From Prado023 sp963706885 (GTDB lineage Bacteria > Actinomycetota > Actinomycetes > S36-B12 > CAIYMF01), in assembly GCA_963706885.1 (NCBI GenBank), contig CAVPNX010000031.1, forward strand, positions 232,085-296,084: DNA of 64,000 nt. Direction: 5' to 3'. Position numbers and translations under genes: made by a program. A model generated the notes under the pieces. That model worked only from the letters and a program-made list of their open reading frames with translations. It had not been told where the DNA came from and did not search any database. This document shows positions 1-8,318 of the stretch, in pieces. How positions within the stretch are numbered: the first letter of the stretch is position 1; each line of letters starts with the position of its first letter.

Positions 1-129
1 GCGGGTCCACAGCCCGTTCGGCCCCCGGAAGTCGGCGATCCCGGAATCGGTGCTGATCCCCGCCCCGGTGAGGACGACGACCCGCTGCGACCCCTGCCAC
101 AGGTCCACCAGTGCCCGTGCGCTCGTCAT
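1..129 (-). CDS. Sir2 family NAD-dependent protein deacylase (5' end only)
   Basis: The first 43 codons of a sirtuin run off the left edge. The translation contains the NAD-binding signature GAGISTDSGIADFRG followed by GLWT, the hallmark N-terminal motif of NAD-dependent lysine deacetylases/deacylases. I chose the ATG at 129 because a CATCAT -10-like box (complement of 137-142) lies 7 nt upstream, the leaderless arrangement seen throughout this window; an in-frame ATG at 138 is the alternative. The catalytic histidine and zinc cysteines lie outside the window. It diverges from the small kinase gene starting at 176, with only 46 bp between them. Confidence 0.88.
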   Translation of the reverse strand, partial: MTSARALVDLWQGSQRVVVLTGAGISTDSGIADFRGPNGLWTR

Positions 130-175
130 GGGCCTCATGATGGCCCACCGCCCGCCGACGCGCGATGATGGGGCG

Positions 176-751
176 ATGCCGACCCCGCAGTGCGTCCCGG
201 AGATCGCGCGCCGGGTCCTGAGCGGTCAGCCGACGTGCGGGGCCACCCGCCTGGTGTGCATCGATGGACCTGCGGGTTCGGGCAAGACGACCCTGGCCGA
301 CGCCCTTGCCGCGACGCTCGGTGGTGCGCCCGTGGTGCACATGGACGACCTGTACCAGGGGTGGGCCCAGGAGCTGGGCGATCCCCTGGCGCGCAGGGTC
401 GAGGCGTGGCTGCTGCTCGGCTGGGAGGCGGGCCTGCCGGGACTCCACCCGAGGTACGACTGGGGGCTCGGGCGTTACGCCGAATGGGTGACAGTCCCGC
501 CCGCCCCGGTGGTGGTCCTCGAGGGATGCGCCAGCGGTTCGGCGCTGATCCGCTCCCGTGCGTGTCTCGTGGCCTGGGTCGAAGCTCCTTCGGGCGTCCG
601 GCTGCACCGCGGACTGCAGCGCGACGGGCCGGAGCTCGAGGCGCAGTGGCGGGCGTGGCAGGCCCATGAGGAGGCGCACTTCGCGGCTGACGCCACCCGC
701 GCCGCAGCCGATGTGGTCGTCGACGGGGTCACCGGACAGCTCGTGGGCTGA
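176..751 (+). CDS. Small P-loop (uridine kinase-like) NTPase
   Basis: A 191-residue cytoplasmic protein with a clear Walker A motif GPAGSGKTT at residues 31-39, then VVHMDDLYQGW, the acidic substrate-side motif typical of uridine kinase/phosphoribulokinase-like ATPases. The family phosphorylates small molecules such as nucleosides, but members of this short actinobacterial subgroup are annotated only as AAA or uridine kinase-like proteins and the substrate is unknown. The ATG at 176 follows a GATGAT -10-like box at 164-169 by 6 nt; the longer frame upstream overlaps the sirtuin gene and is not convincing. Family call is firm, substrate is not. Confidence 0.75.
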   Translation: MPTPQCVPEIARRVLSGQPTCGATRLVCIDGPAGSGKTTLADALAATLGGAPVVHMDDLYQGWAQELGDPLARRVEAWLLLGWEAGLPGLHPRYDWGLGRYAEWVTVPPAPVVVLEGCASGSALIRSRACLVAWVEAPSGVRLHRGLQRDGPELEAQWRAWQAHEEAHFAADATRAAADVVVDGVTGQLVG

Positions 752-787
752 TGGACCGCCGGCTCGGCGTCCCGCCAGCGGTCCGAC

Positions 788-1576
788 TCACATCGGCGGC
801 CAGGGCAGGGACGGCCAGTCCGCCCCGGGCATCGGGAACTCGCGCTCCTGCAGGAGTGCGTCCAGCCGGGCCAGGGCGGCATCCACCTCGTCGGCGGACA
901 GGTGGGCCGCGCGATGCGGGGTGTCACTCCCCCACTGCCCGACCAGGGCCCGGAAGCCGGTCGCCCCGCCGCCCAGCTCGGCGAGCAGGTCCTGCGGGAT
1001 GGGCTCCCCCGCCCAGCCCCACAGGACCGTGCGCAGCTTGTCGTCGGCGTGGAAGGTCACCCCGTGGTCGATGCCCGCGACCGATCCGTCGGCGCGGCGC
1101 AGGACGTGACCGCCCTTGCGGTCGGCGTTGTTGACCAGGGCATCGAGCAGGACCAAGCGTTGCAGCGCCGGGCTGGACTCGTGGGCCAGGACGATCGATG
1201 CCCCGCCGGCGTCGCGTCCCTCGGCAACCTCGCGCCAGCCGGTCGGAACCTGCCCGGACGGGAACAGCGCCACCGGGTCGTCGTCGGCCGCCTCCACCCA
1301 GGCCTGGCACATGCCGGCGCCGAACGGGCCCTCCTCACGCCACGTCGTGGCCGGGATGAGGTCCCAGCCGAAGCAGTCGGCGACCTCAGCGGTGAGCACC
1401 TCCCGGGCGGCCAGCGCGGCCCCCGGGAAGTCCCACAGGGGACGCTCACCGGACACCGGCTTGTAGATGCAGCGCAGCGGACCCTCGTCGGTGGCGACCT
1501 CGGCCAGGAGGGCGAGGTTGGAGGCCTGCGCCAGGCGCCCCAGCACCTGCAGCTCACCGGAGGCCAGCGCCTGCAT
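788..1576 (-). CDS. SCO1664-family protein (PI3/4-kinase-like fold)
   Basis: A 262-residue protein of the actinobacterial SCO1664/TIGR03843 family, whose members show distant similarity to phosphatidylinositol 3-/4-kinases. Kinase-like landmarks are visible: a lysine in CIYKP (K39), the catalytic-loop-like NNADRKGGH (about 149-157) and the metal-loop-like GIDHG (D170). The substrate is unknown. The ATG at 1576 is preceded by GGAGG 11 nt upstream; a GTG at 1588 that overlaps the DUF3090 stop (GTGA) is an equally plausible, translationally coupled start. It is the last gene of the trio phosphatase-DUF3090-SCO1664, a neighbourhood conserved in actinobacteria and generally lying near mshC. Confidence 0.85.
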   Translation of the reverse strand: MQALASGELQVLGRLAQASNLALLAEVATDEGPLRCIYKPVSGERPLWDFPGAALAAREVLTAEVADCFGWDLIPATTWREEGPFGAGMCQAWVEAADDDPVALFPSGQVPTGWREVAEGRDAGGASIVLAHESSPALQRLVLLDALVNNADRKGGHVLRRADGSVAGIDHGVTFHADDKLRTVLWGWAGEPIPQDLLAELGGGATGFRALVGQWGSDTPHRAAHLSADEVDAALARLDALLQEREFPMPGADWPSLPWPPM

Positions 1577-1584
1577 CGGCAGGG

Positions 1585-2130
1585 TCACCTCCGGTAGCCG
1601 TTGGCCCGGGGGCAGATGTGGCCCGCGGGGTCCAGCGGTTGCTGGCAGTAGGGGCACGGTGGTCGTCCGGCTGCCACGACCCTGCGGGCCCGGTCGATGA
1701 AGTCGATGGACTGCATCAGGGTGGTCCGGACCCGCAGGACGGGCGGACCCTCGTCCTCGTCGTCGAGCTCGGTGGGATCGAGGTCCTCCTCGCTGCTCTG
1801 CCCGTGGAGCTCGAAGAGCATCTGCTCGGTGGCCGGGTCCCAGCCGAAGGCGATCGCCCCGACCCGGAACTCCTCCACCAGGGGGACCTCCAGTGGACCG
1901 AGGTCCGCGGGGCCCGGATCGGGGACGTCGAGGCCGAGTCGCTGGGCCACGTCGGTGATCAAGCCCTCCAGGCGATCAGCCAGGGTCGCCACCTGGGACT
2001 TCTCCAGGGCGACGCTGCTGATCAGGTTCCCCGAGCGGGCCTGCAGGAAGAAGGTGCGCTCCCCCGGCATCCCGACGGTGCCCGCGACGAAGCGCTCCGC
2101 CGGGTCATGGAGCAGGATCTGCCGAGACAT
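1585..2130 (-). CDS. DUF3090 family protein
   Basis: A 181-residue protein matching the DUF3090 (TIGR03847) family throughout, beginning MSRQILLHDPAERFVAGTVG. The C-terminus carries CPYC followed by a further His/Cys group (GHICP), which looks like a small zinc knuckle. Function is unknown; the family is almost always encoded between a SCO1664-type kinase-like gene and a histidine phosphatase, as here, suggesting a shared pathway. The ATG at 2130 is preceded by TAGTCT at a 6-nt spacing, so it probably has its own leaderless promoter. Its stop touches the possible GTG start of the next gene. Confidence 0.87.
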   Translation of the reverse strand: MSRQILLHDPAERFVAGTVGMPGERTFFLQARSGNLISSVALEKSQVATLADRLEGLITDVAQRLGLDVPDPGPADLGPLEVPLVEEFRVGAIAFGWDPATEQMLFELHGQSSEEDLDPTELDDEDEGPPVLRVRTTLMQSIDFIDRARRVVAAGRPPCPYCQQPLDPAGHICPRANGYRR

Positions 2131-2136
2131 GGCGCC

Positions 2137-2142
2137 AGACTA
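2137..2142 (-). promoter_or_regulatory. -10 box for DUF3090 gene (leaderless)
   Basis: TAGTCT on the minus strand ends 6 nt before the ATG at 2130. The spacing predicts a transcript starting at or next to the start codon. No Shine-Dalgarno sequence is visible. Confidence 0.45.
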
Positions 2143-2195
2143 GCCCGGCGCCCCGCGCCTCGCCTGCGCGTGCCGACCGCGCCTGAGGCGGGCCA

Positions 2196-2850
2196 TCATC
2201 CCGTCCCGCCACCGACGGTGGGGCGTCCTGCAGCGGGATCCACAGGCAGCGCCCGGCCGGTGTCGTTCATCCGGAGCACCATCGACCGGTCCGCGTGGTA
2301 GCGCACCACGCTGACCGATCCCGGGCCCACGACGATCCGCTGGAACTGGTCGAGTGGCTGGCCCAGGGCAGCGGACAGGATCGCCTTGATCACATCGCCG
2401 TGCGAGACGATGGCAACGGCGCCGTCCGGGTGCCGGGAGACCCAGTCGTCCACCGCGGAGGTGGCGCGCTGGGCCATCGCACGCATGGACTCCCCACCCG
2501 GGAACGTCACCGAGGAGGGCGTGTCCTGGATGACCGGCCACAGCGGCTCCTTGGCCAACTCGGCCAGGGGGCGTGCCGGTCCAGTCCCCGTAGTCGCACT
2601 CGGTGAGCCGTTCGTCGGCATGCCGGGCAACGTCGGGCCGGCGGGCCAGCACCCCGTCCGCGGTCTGGATGCAGCGCTCCAGCGGGGAGTGCACCAGCGC
2701 GTCCAGGCGCACCTCGCGCAGGCGCGTCCCGAGAGCCCGCGCCTGGCGGCGGCCCACGGCGTCGAGCAGGACACCGGGGGTGCGCCCCGCCAGGAGGCCC
2801 GTCGCGTTCGCCGCGGTCCGGCCGTGGCGGATCAACACGACAGTGGTCAC
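2196..2850 (-). CDS. MSMEG_4193-family histidine phosphatase/phosphomutase (frameshifted here)
   Basis: Histidine phosphatase superfamily protein of the MSMEG_4193 (TIGR03848) type, about 217 residues. The N-terminal frame shows the phosphohistidine motif LIRHG (R8, H9) and HSPLERCIQTA; it reads correctly to ECDYGDWTGTP, then the expected continuation LAELAKEPLW...SHGDVIKA lies in the next frame. Removing one base from the G5 run at 2567-2571 restores a single frame ending at 2196 (655 nt = 218 codons plus one). This is more likely a base-calling error than a dead gene, because both halves are well conserved. The GTG start at 2850 has TAGGCT 8 nt upstream. First gene of the trio with DUF3090 and SCO1664. 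Confidence 0.85.
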
Positions 2851-2897
2851 GGTCCGCCAGCCTAGTCACGACTGCCCCGGGGTGCGATCATGCCGAT

Positions 2898-3923
2898 GTG
2901 ATCGTGGGAATGGGCCGCTACTGCGGCGGCGCGGAGGTCGATGCCGCCCAGTCGCAGGTGATCCGGTCCTCGGGCACGCTGACCCCGGATGCCGTGTCGT
3001 TGGTGAGCGCGATGTACGCCCGGGCCACCGAGGACCCCTCGGACTTCCTCTGGATGGCGCTGTCCTCGCCCACCCGCAGGGAGCTGGAGGCCCTGGCCGA
3101 CGTGTTCGACATCCCGGACCTCTGGATCGCCGATGCACTGAACCCGCGGCAGCGGGCCAAGGCCGAGTTCGCCGAGGGGCATGGCGCCCTGGTCGTGTTC
3201 AAGGTCGTGATCTACGACGAGCCCACCTCGGCCATCGAGACCGGGCAGATCTCGGTCCTGGTCGGTCCCTCGTACGTTGTGACGGTCCGCCTCGGGCCGG
3301 TCGGGTCCCTGGGTCCGGTGCGCGCGGACATCACGGGCAACCCGGAGCTCCTCGCTGCCGGACCCCTGGCGGCCGTGTACGGCATCGCCGATGCCATCGT
3401 GGACGGCTACCTGGATGCATCCGACGAGATCGGCAAGGACCTCGACACCATCGAGGAGCATGTCTTCTCCCCCGCGGTGACCGACGACAGCGAGGTGATC
3501 TACCTGCTCAAGCGGGAGAACCTCGAGCTGCGCCGGGCGGTGGCCCCACTCGTCGTCCACGCCCAGCGTCTCGTGGAGGGCCAGATGCCCAACATCCCCG
3601 AAGGGCTGCGCACCCACTTCCACGACCTCGGGGACCACCTGCTGCGCGTCAACGACTACGTCGAGTCCTACGAGAGCCTGCTCATGACGATGCTGCAGGC
3701 GTCGAACGCCCGCCAGGGACTGCAGCAGAACACCGACATGCGCAAGATGGCTGCCTATGCCGCCATGCTCGCCGTGCCGACTGCGCTCGCCGGGATCTAC
3801 GGGATGAACTTCCAGCACATGCCAGAGCTGTCGTGGCGCTACGGCTACCCGGCCGTCCTGATCGTCATGGGCACGATCCTGGGGCTGATGTTCCGCGCCT
3901 TCAAGCGGTCCGGCTGGCTGTGA
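2898..3923 (+). CDS. corA: CorA-family magnesium/divalent cation channel
   Basis: A 341-residue CorA-type transporter. The long N-terminal soluble alpha/beta domain is followed by the membrane-entering helix and the diagnostic GMN selectivity motif in GIYGMNF (about residue 300), between two C-terminal transmembrane helices (YAAMLAVPTALAGIY and AVLIVMGTILGLMF); the chain ends in a short basic tail. Members form homopentamers that import Mg2+, sometimes Co2+ or Ni2+. The GTG start at 2898 gives the usual family length; a weak GATCAT lies 6 nt upstream. It converges with uppP, leaving 16 bp between the stops. Confidence 0.92.
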   Translation: MIVGMGRYCGGAEVDAAQSQVIRSSGTLTPDAVSLVSAMYARATEDPSDFLWMALSSPTRRELEALADVFDIPDLWIADALNPRQRAKAEFAEGHGALVVFKVVIYDEPTSAIETGQISVLVGPSYVVTVRLGPVGSLGPVRADITGNPELLAAGPLAAVYGIADAIVDGYLDASDEIGKDLDTIEEHVFSPAVTDDSEVIYLLKRENLELRRAVAPLVVHAQRLVEGQMPNIPEGLRTHFHDLGDHLLRVNDYVESYESLLMTMLQASNARQGLQQNTDMRKMAAYAAMLAVPTALAGIYGMNFQHMPELSWRYGYPAVLIVMGTILGLMFRAFKRSGWL

Positions 3924-3939
3924 GTCGCGCCAGCCGGGG

Positions 3940-4821
3940 TCAGGTGCTGGTCAGCACGCCGGTGGAGAGCAGCACCAGAACCAGGGTGCCGAGGCTGATC
4001 CGGTAGATGACGAACGGCATGTACGAGTTGGTGGAGACGTACCTGATCAGCCAGGCGATGACGGCGTAGCCCACCACGAAGGCGATCAGCGTGGCCAGGA
4101 TCGTCGGACCCCACGCGACGGCGGGGTCCGAACCGATGTTCAGCGCCTGGTAGAAGCCCGAGGCCAGGACTGCGGGGATCGCCAGCAGGAACGCGTAGCG
4201 CGTGGCTGCCTCGCGGGTGTAGCCCATGAACAGCCCTGCCGTGATCGTGGCCCCGGAGCGCGAGACCCCGGGGATCAGGGCCAGGGCCTGGCAGAAGCCG
4301 TAGATGATGCCGTGGCGGACGCTGAGCTCGCCGAGGTCATGGATGGAGCGGGCGGTGCGGTCGGCGATCCCGAGCAGCACGCCGAAGAAGATGAGCGTGA
4401 ACGCCACGAGGTAGAGGTTGCGGGCGACCGTCTCGATCTGGTCGGAGAACACGAATCCGAGCAGCGCGATCGGCAGCGTGCCGATGATGACCAGCCACCC
4501 CATCCGGACGTCGGGATCACCCCGCGTCCCGGGGTGGGCGAACTGGCCGAACCATGCGCGCAGGATCCGCCAGATGTCCTTGGCGAAGTAGATGAGCACC
4601 GCGGTCTCGGTGCCGATCTGGGTCACGGCGGTGAACGCGGCGCCCGGGTCGGTCCACCCGAACAGCTGGGACAGGATCAGCAGGTGCGCGCTGCTGGAGA
4701 TGGGCAGGAACTCCGTCAGTCCCTGCAGGACGCCAAGGATGATCGCCTGCGCCCAGGTGATCGGATCCGACGACGTCGCCTCGGTCGTGGTGGTGGCCAG
4801 AGCAGTCAGGGGTGCCAGCAT
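3940..4821 (-). CDS. uppP: Undecaprenyl-diphosphate phosphatase UppP
   Basis: A 293-residue integral membrane protein of the BacA/UppP family, which dephosphorylates undecaprenyl pyrophosphate to recycle the lipid carrier of peptidoglycan synthesis and which confers bacitracin tolerance. Diagnostic motifs are QGLTEFLPISSSAHL near the N-terminus and PGVSRSGATIT in the second half, which together form the active site. Several hydrophobic helices follow. The ATG at 4821 is chosen for family length; the frame extends upstream to 4953 but that extension is low-complexity and overlaps the upstream intergenic space. Next to corA, convergent. Confidence 0.94.
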   Translation of the reverse strand: MLAPLTALATTTTEATSSDPITWAQAIILGVLQGLTEFLPISSSAHLLILSQLFGWTDPGAAFTAVTQIGTETAVLIYFAKDIWRILRAWFGQFAHPGTRGDPDVRMGWLVIIGTLPIALLGFVFSDQIETVARNLYLVAFTLIFFGVLLGIADRTARSIHDLGELSVRHGIIYGFCQALALIPGVSRSGATITAGLFMGYTREAATRYAFLLAIPAVLASGFYQALNIGSDPAVAWGPTILATLIAFVVGYAVIAWLIRYVSTNSYMPFVIYRISLGTLVLVLLSTGVLTST

Positions 4822-4968
4822 CAGCGCACCGGCTCCCCCACCGGCACGTCGGGGCACCTCGGTGATGTCTCCCGGCCGGCCTCCACGTGCTCCTCCTCGT
4901 GCCCGGGACGTCCTCGTTCCACGGCGCGCCGAGCCTAGTCGCTCACTGCGCACCGCTCCCCCACCCGA

Positions 4969-4974
4969 TAGCGT
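4969..4974 (+). promoter_or_regulatory. -10 box for aldo/keto reductase gene
   Basis: TAGCGT ends 8 nt before the ATG at 4983. No Shine-Dalgarno sequence is visible, consistent with a leaderless or nearly leaderless transcript. Confidence 0.4.
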
Positions 4975-4982
4975 GGCGCGCC

Positions 4983-5873
4983 ATGGAGACCAGGACGGTC
5001 GGGCGCAGCGGACTGCAGGTCAGCCGCACGGGTCTGGGCACGATGACCTGGGGCCGGGACACCGACGAGTACGAGGCCCGCGACCAGTTCGCGCTGTTCC
5101 TCGAGGCCGGTGGAACCCTCTTCGACACCGCCGACGTCTACGCCTCCGGGGCCGCAGAGGAGTTGCTCGGGACGCTGGTTGCCGAGGCCGGCGTGCGCGA
5201 CGACGTCGTGATCGTCACCAAGGCCGGGGGGCGGCGCACGCCCGAGCGCCGGTTCGATGCCTCGCGGCGTCACCTCCTGCGGGCCCTCGACGGATCGTTG
5301 GAGCGGCTCGGAACCGACTACGTCGACCTCTGGCTGGTGCACGGGTGGGACGAGGTCACCCCCATCGAGGAGACGCTGTCCGCGCTCGCCGCCGCCCAGG
5401 AGTCGGGCAGGGCCCGCTACGTCGGGGTCTCGAACTACGCGCCCTGGCAGCTGGCGCTGGCGGCCACGTCAGCCGAACACCGGCATGAGCTGGCGCTGGT
5501 CGCCAACGAGGTGGAGTACTCGCTGCTCGCCCGCGAGGGGGAGGATGACGTCCTCGGTGCCGCCGCGGCTGTCGGCGCAGGCCTGCTGGCGTGGTCCCCG
5601 ATCGGTCGAGGGGTGCTCACGGGCAAGTACCGGCACGGAACGCCCGCGGACTCCCGCGGGGCCTCCCCGCACCTGGGTGGGTTCGTGCGCGAGTACCTCG
5701 ACGCGTCGCACCGCAGGGTCGTGGACGCTGTCTGCACCGCCGCCGACGGCTTGGGCGTCGCCCCGGTTGAGGTCGCCATCGCGTGGGTCCGGGACCGCCC
5801 GGGCGTGGCGTCCTCGCTCCTGGGCTCCCCGAACGGCGGCGGGCCGCGGGGCCCCTGCGTGCCGAGGAGCTGA
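4983..5873 (+). CDS. Aldo/keto reductase (C-terminus frameshifted here)
   Basis: NADPH-dependent aldo/keto reductase superfamily protein. The catalytic Asp/Tyr pair lies in FDTADVYASG, the catalytic Lys in VIVTKAGG and the His in LVHGWDE; GVSNY and SPIGRGVLTGKY are the usual cofactor-side motifs. The frame is intact to about 5826 (VASSLLG). From there the expected ending continues first in the +1 frame (RTAAG) and then in the +2 frame (LRAEELTSARDIRTAL), i.e. a net two extra bases between about 5827 and 5855, in runs CCCC and GGGGCCCC. The tail encoded as it stands (PNGGGPRGPCVPRS) is therefore spurious; the true end is near 5910. Physiological substrate unknown. Confidence 0.88.
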   Translation: METRTVGRSGLQVSRTGLGTMTWGRDTDEYEARDQFALFLEAGGTLFDTADVYASGAAEELLGTLVAEAGVRDDVVIVTKAGGRRTPERRFDASRRHLLRALDGSLERLGTDYVDLWLVHGWDEVTPIEETLSALAAAQESGRARYVGVSNYAPWQLALAATSAEHRHELALVANEVEYSLLAREGEDDVLGAAAAVGAGLLAWSPIGRGVLTGKYRHGTPADSRGASPHLGGFVREYLDASHRRVVDAVCTAADGLGVAPVEVAIAWVRDRPGVASSLLGSPNGGGPRGPCVPRS

Positions 5874-6074
5874 CGTCCGCGCGCGATATCCGCACGGCCC
5901 TGGCCCGCGGGTCACCGGCTCCGCACCTCGCGGCGCGAGCTGGTACGAGGTTCTGCCTCACGGGCACTCCCGAGCTGGCCGTGACATGCCTGCGGACACC
6001 GGCGCAGACGGCGCCCGGTGCGGGCTGCTGGAGTCGATGCGGGCGCCCAGCGGGAGCCGGCCAGACTCGTGCCC

Positions 6075-6874
6075 ATGGTTGACATGACGCGCGCCGTCCG
6101 GCACCTGGCGTGGGCCGACGAGAGGTTCTTCGGGCAGTTCGCTGCGCTCCCCGAGGAGGCGATGGGGGCGCGGTACGCGCGCGACCACTGGCCCGCGGGT
6201 CACCTCGCTGCCCACATCATCGGCGGCGCGAGCTGGTACCGGTACTGCTGCCTTGGTGCCTCAGCCGCGATCCCCGCGTGGACGCGACATGTGGTGCGGG
6301 AGGTGGCGGGCCTGCCCGAGGAGATCGGCGGCACGATGGTGGCCGAGGTGGTTCAGCGGATCCGTGCCCGGATCGCCTCCGGTCGTCGGCCGTGGACCTC
6401 GGCAGAGGTGGGACGGGCAGCGCGAGCCCTCCGGCTGCGGCTGGAGACCGAGGAGGAGCTGCTCGACCGGCAGGGAGCGAGGGCCGGTGCCGGTGCAGGT
6501 GTTCGAGGATGACGGGATGGCAGCCCAGGACGGTCATCGACGCCACGAGTGCCCTGCGTATCCACCGCCGGCTCAGCGCGATCGCCCACGGCCTGGACGA
6601 TCCGGAACGCTCGCGCGACCAGGTCCGCGCCGACGTGCTGGTCGACATTCTGCTCGGTTCGTCCGCGTCGGTCGACCCATCGTCGACCGGCGGTCCCTCC
6701 TGAGCCAGGCGTGCCTGCATGCCACGGAGCACCGGGCGCAGATCTCGTGCGCACTTGAGGCGACAGGGTTCCCGGGCATCGACCTCGACAACCTGGACTT
6801 CTGGGCCTTCGAGGCTTTCCCCGGCATCGACCACGACGACCTGGACCTCTGCCCGAGCCGCGTTCCCGGGCTGA
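6075..6874 (+). pseudogene. DinB-family gene interrupted by a DUF222 fragment
   Basis: The 5' part (6075 to about 6265) encodes a DinB-type start: AVRHLAWADERFF, then GHLAAHIIGGASWYRYC. The matching C-terminal part, QACLHATEHRAQISCALE followed by NLDFWAFEA, appears only at about 6705-6820, in another frame. Between them lies about 430 bp with DUF222 character. DinB proteins of this type are about 160 residues, so the middle has been replaced or invaded. The ATG at 6075 has CAGACT 7 nt upstream. DinB-like proteins are four-helix metal-binding proteins, many being mycothiol- or bacillithiol-dependent enzymes. As sequenced, no complete protein can be made. Confidence 0.7.
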
Positions 6875-8259
6875 GCGCCCGGACCGTCATCGCGGTCAGA
6901 CCGGCGCAGGAACCTGTCGAGCACCCGGACGCCGAACTGCAGGCCGTCGATGGGCACCCGTTCGTCGACGCCGTGGAACAGCGCGCCGAAGTCGAGCGTG
7001 GGGGGCAGCTGCAGTGGGGCGAACCCGTAGCAGCGGATCCCCAGGGTGGAGAACGCCTTGGCATCCGTGCCGCCCGACAGCGTGTAGGGCACGGCACGTG
7101 CGAACGGGTCCTCCGCGCGCAGGGCTGCGGCCATCGCGTCGATCGAGGGCCCGTCGAAGGACGTCTCGAGGGCGATGTCACGCACCAGGAACTCCCGGGT
7201 GACCCGGTCGCCGAGCAGTTCGTCGATCGTGGCCAGCATCTCGTCCTCGAGCCCGGGCAGGAAGCGGGCATCGACGTACGCGGTCGCCTCGCCGGGGATC
7301 ACGTTCACCTTCGCCCCGGCGTCGAGCATGGTCGGGTTGACGGTGTTGCTCAGCGTCGCGCCGACGATGCGCGCCAGCGGCCCGAGCACGCGTGTGAGCT
7401 GCTCGGTGTCGTAGGGGTCCAGGTCGACGCCCAGTGCATCGGAGAGCTCTGCGACGAATGCCCGGGTGGTGTCGGTGACCCGCACCGGGAATCGATGCTC
7501 GCCGAGCCGGGCCACGGCCTGGCAGAGGGCGGTGACGGCGTTGTCGTCGTTGAGCATGGACCCGTGGCCTGCCCGTCCGGCCGCGTGCAGCCGGAGCCAG
7601 CCGATGCCCTTCTCGGCGGTCTGGACCAGGTAGAGGCGCAGGTCGTCGCGGACGGTCATCGAGAAGCCACCGACCTCACCGACGGCTTCGGTCACCCCGG
7701 CGAAGATGTCCGGCCGGTTGTCGACGAGCCAGTGCGAGCCGTGGATCCCGCCTGCCTCCTCGTCAGGCAGCAGCAGGAGCACGACATCGCGGCGTGGGCG
7801 GATCCCGGTGCGGCCCCAGTGCCGGGCCACGGCCAGGATCATCGCAACCATGTCCTTCATGTCCACCGCGCCGCGGCCCCACACCATGTCCAGGCCGGAG
7901 TCCGGGTCGGTGGCGATCTCCGCGGCGAACGGCGGATGCGTCCAGTCCGAGGCGCGGGCAGCGACCACGTCGAGGTGCCCGTGCAGCAGCAGCGCCCGGG
8001 TTGAGGCGTCCGGGTCGGTGCCGGGGACCCGCAGCACGATCCCCGCCCGTCGGGCCGAGGTCGTGTGGAACGGCTGCGGATCGAACCCCACCTCCCGCAG
8101 GGCCGCCGCCGCGTACTCGGCGGCCTCGATCTCGCCGACCGTCTCAGGGCGGTCGCCGGCGTTGGTGGTGTCGATCCGGATGAGGTCCCGGATCAGGGTC
8201 ACGGCGTCGGCTTCAGCGTCGGCCAGGGGGCTCAGCGCGGGGTCTGGGAGATCGGCCAC
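6217..8259 (-). CDS. M20 family metallopeptidase
   Basis: Zinc peptidase/deacylase of the M20 family (ArgE/DapE/carboxypeptidase G2 group). Metal ligands and catalytic residues are visible: HGHLDVV, the bridging aspartate in GRGAVDMKDM, the catalytic Glu pair in LPDEEAGG, and a late histidine in LFHGVDE. The dimerisation domain is in the middle (AGRAGHGSML). Homology ends at about residue 453 (VLDRFLRR, near 6900); the open frame then runs another 230 residues to 6217 through DNA that is antisense to the DinB/DUF222 remnant and looks non-coding. A TGA in another frame at 6896-6898 suggests the real stop was lost through an indel. The GTG start at 8259 has CAGGAT 6 nt upstream. Substrate unknown. 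Confidence 0.88.
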   Translation of the reverse strand: MADLPDPALSPLADAEADAVTLIRDLIRIDTTNAGDRPETVGEIEAAEYAAAALREVGFDPQPFHTTSARRAGIVLRVPGTDPDASTRALLLHGHLDVVAARASDWTHPPFAAEIATDPDSGLDMVWGRGAVDMKDMVAMILAVARHWGRTGIRPRRDVVLLLLPDEEAGGIHGSHWLVDNRPDIFAGVTEAVGEVGGFSMTVRDDLRLYLVQTAEKGIGWLRLHAAGRAGHGSMLNDDNAVTALCQAVARLGEHRFPVRVTDTTRAFVAELSDALGVDLDPYDTEQLTRVLGPLARIVGATLSNTVNPTMLDAGAKVNVIPGEATAYVDARFLPGLEDEMLATIDELLGDRVTREFLVRDIALETSFDGPSIDAMAAALRAEDPFARAVPYTLSGGTDAKAFSTLGIRCYGFAPLQLPPTLDFGALFHGVDERVPIDGLQFGVRVLDRFLRRSDRDDGPGAQPGNAARAEVQVVVVDAGESLEGPEVQVVEVDAREPCRLKCARDLRPVLRGMQARLAQEGPPVDDGSTDADEPSRMSTSTSARTWSRERSGSSRPWAIALSRRWIRRALVASMTVLGCHPVILEHLHRHRPSLPAGRAAPPRSPAAAGGLALPVPPLPRSTADDRRRSGHGSAEPPRPPSCRRSPRAGPPPPAPHVASTRGSRLRHQGSSTGTSSRRR
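6290..6695 (+). other. DUF222 (13E12/HNH-type) gene fragment
   Basis: Three consecutive frame segments read as the middle of a DUF222 protein: VAGLPEEIGG...RPWTSAEVGRAARALRLRLE (frame of 6075), then VQVFEDDGMA, then ALRIHRRLSAIAHGLDDP and RADVLVDILLG, each step needing one extra base to be removed. DUF222 is the N-terminal half of the abundant actinobacterial HNH endonuclease family that includes the REP13E12 repeats of mycobacteria. No HNH domain follows. Boundaries are approximate (within about 30 bp). It sits inside the DinB gene, so it looks like a passive insertion or recombination remnant. Confidence 0.6.
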
Positions 8260-8318
8260 GAGGCCATCCTGCCGTGTCCGCGCCTCCGTGGGGTCGCGCG
8301 CAGGCCCCCGGCACCGTG

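Noticed and set aside
6253..8004. A 583-codon plus-strand frame through the M20 gene
   Set aside because: It is antisense to well-conserved M20 sequence; only its first part, containing the DinB C-terminal segment, has meaning.
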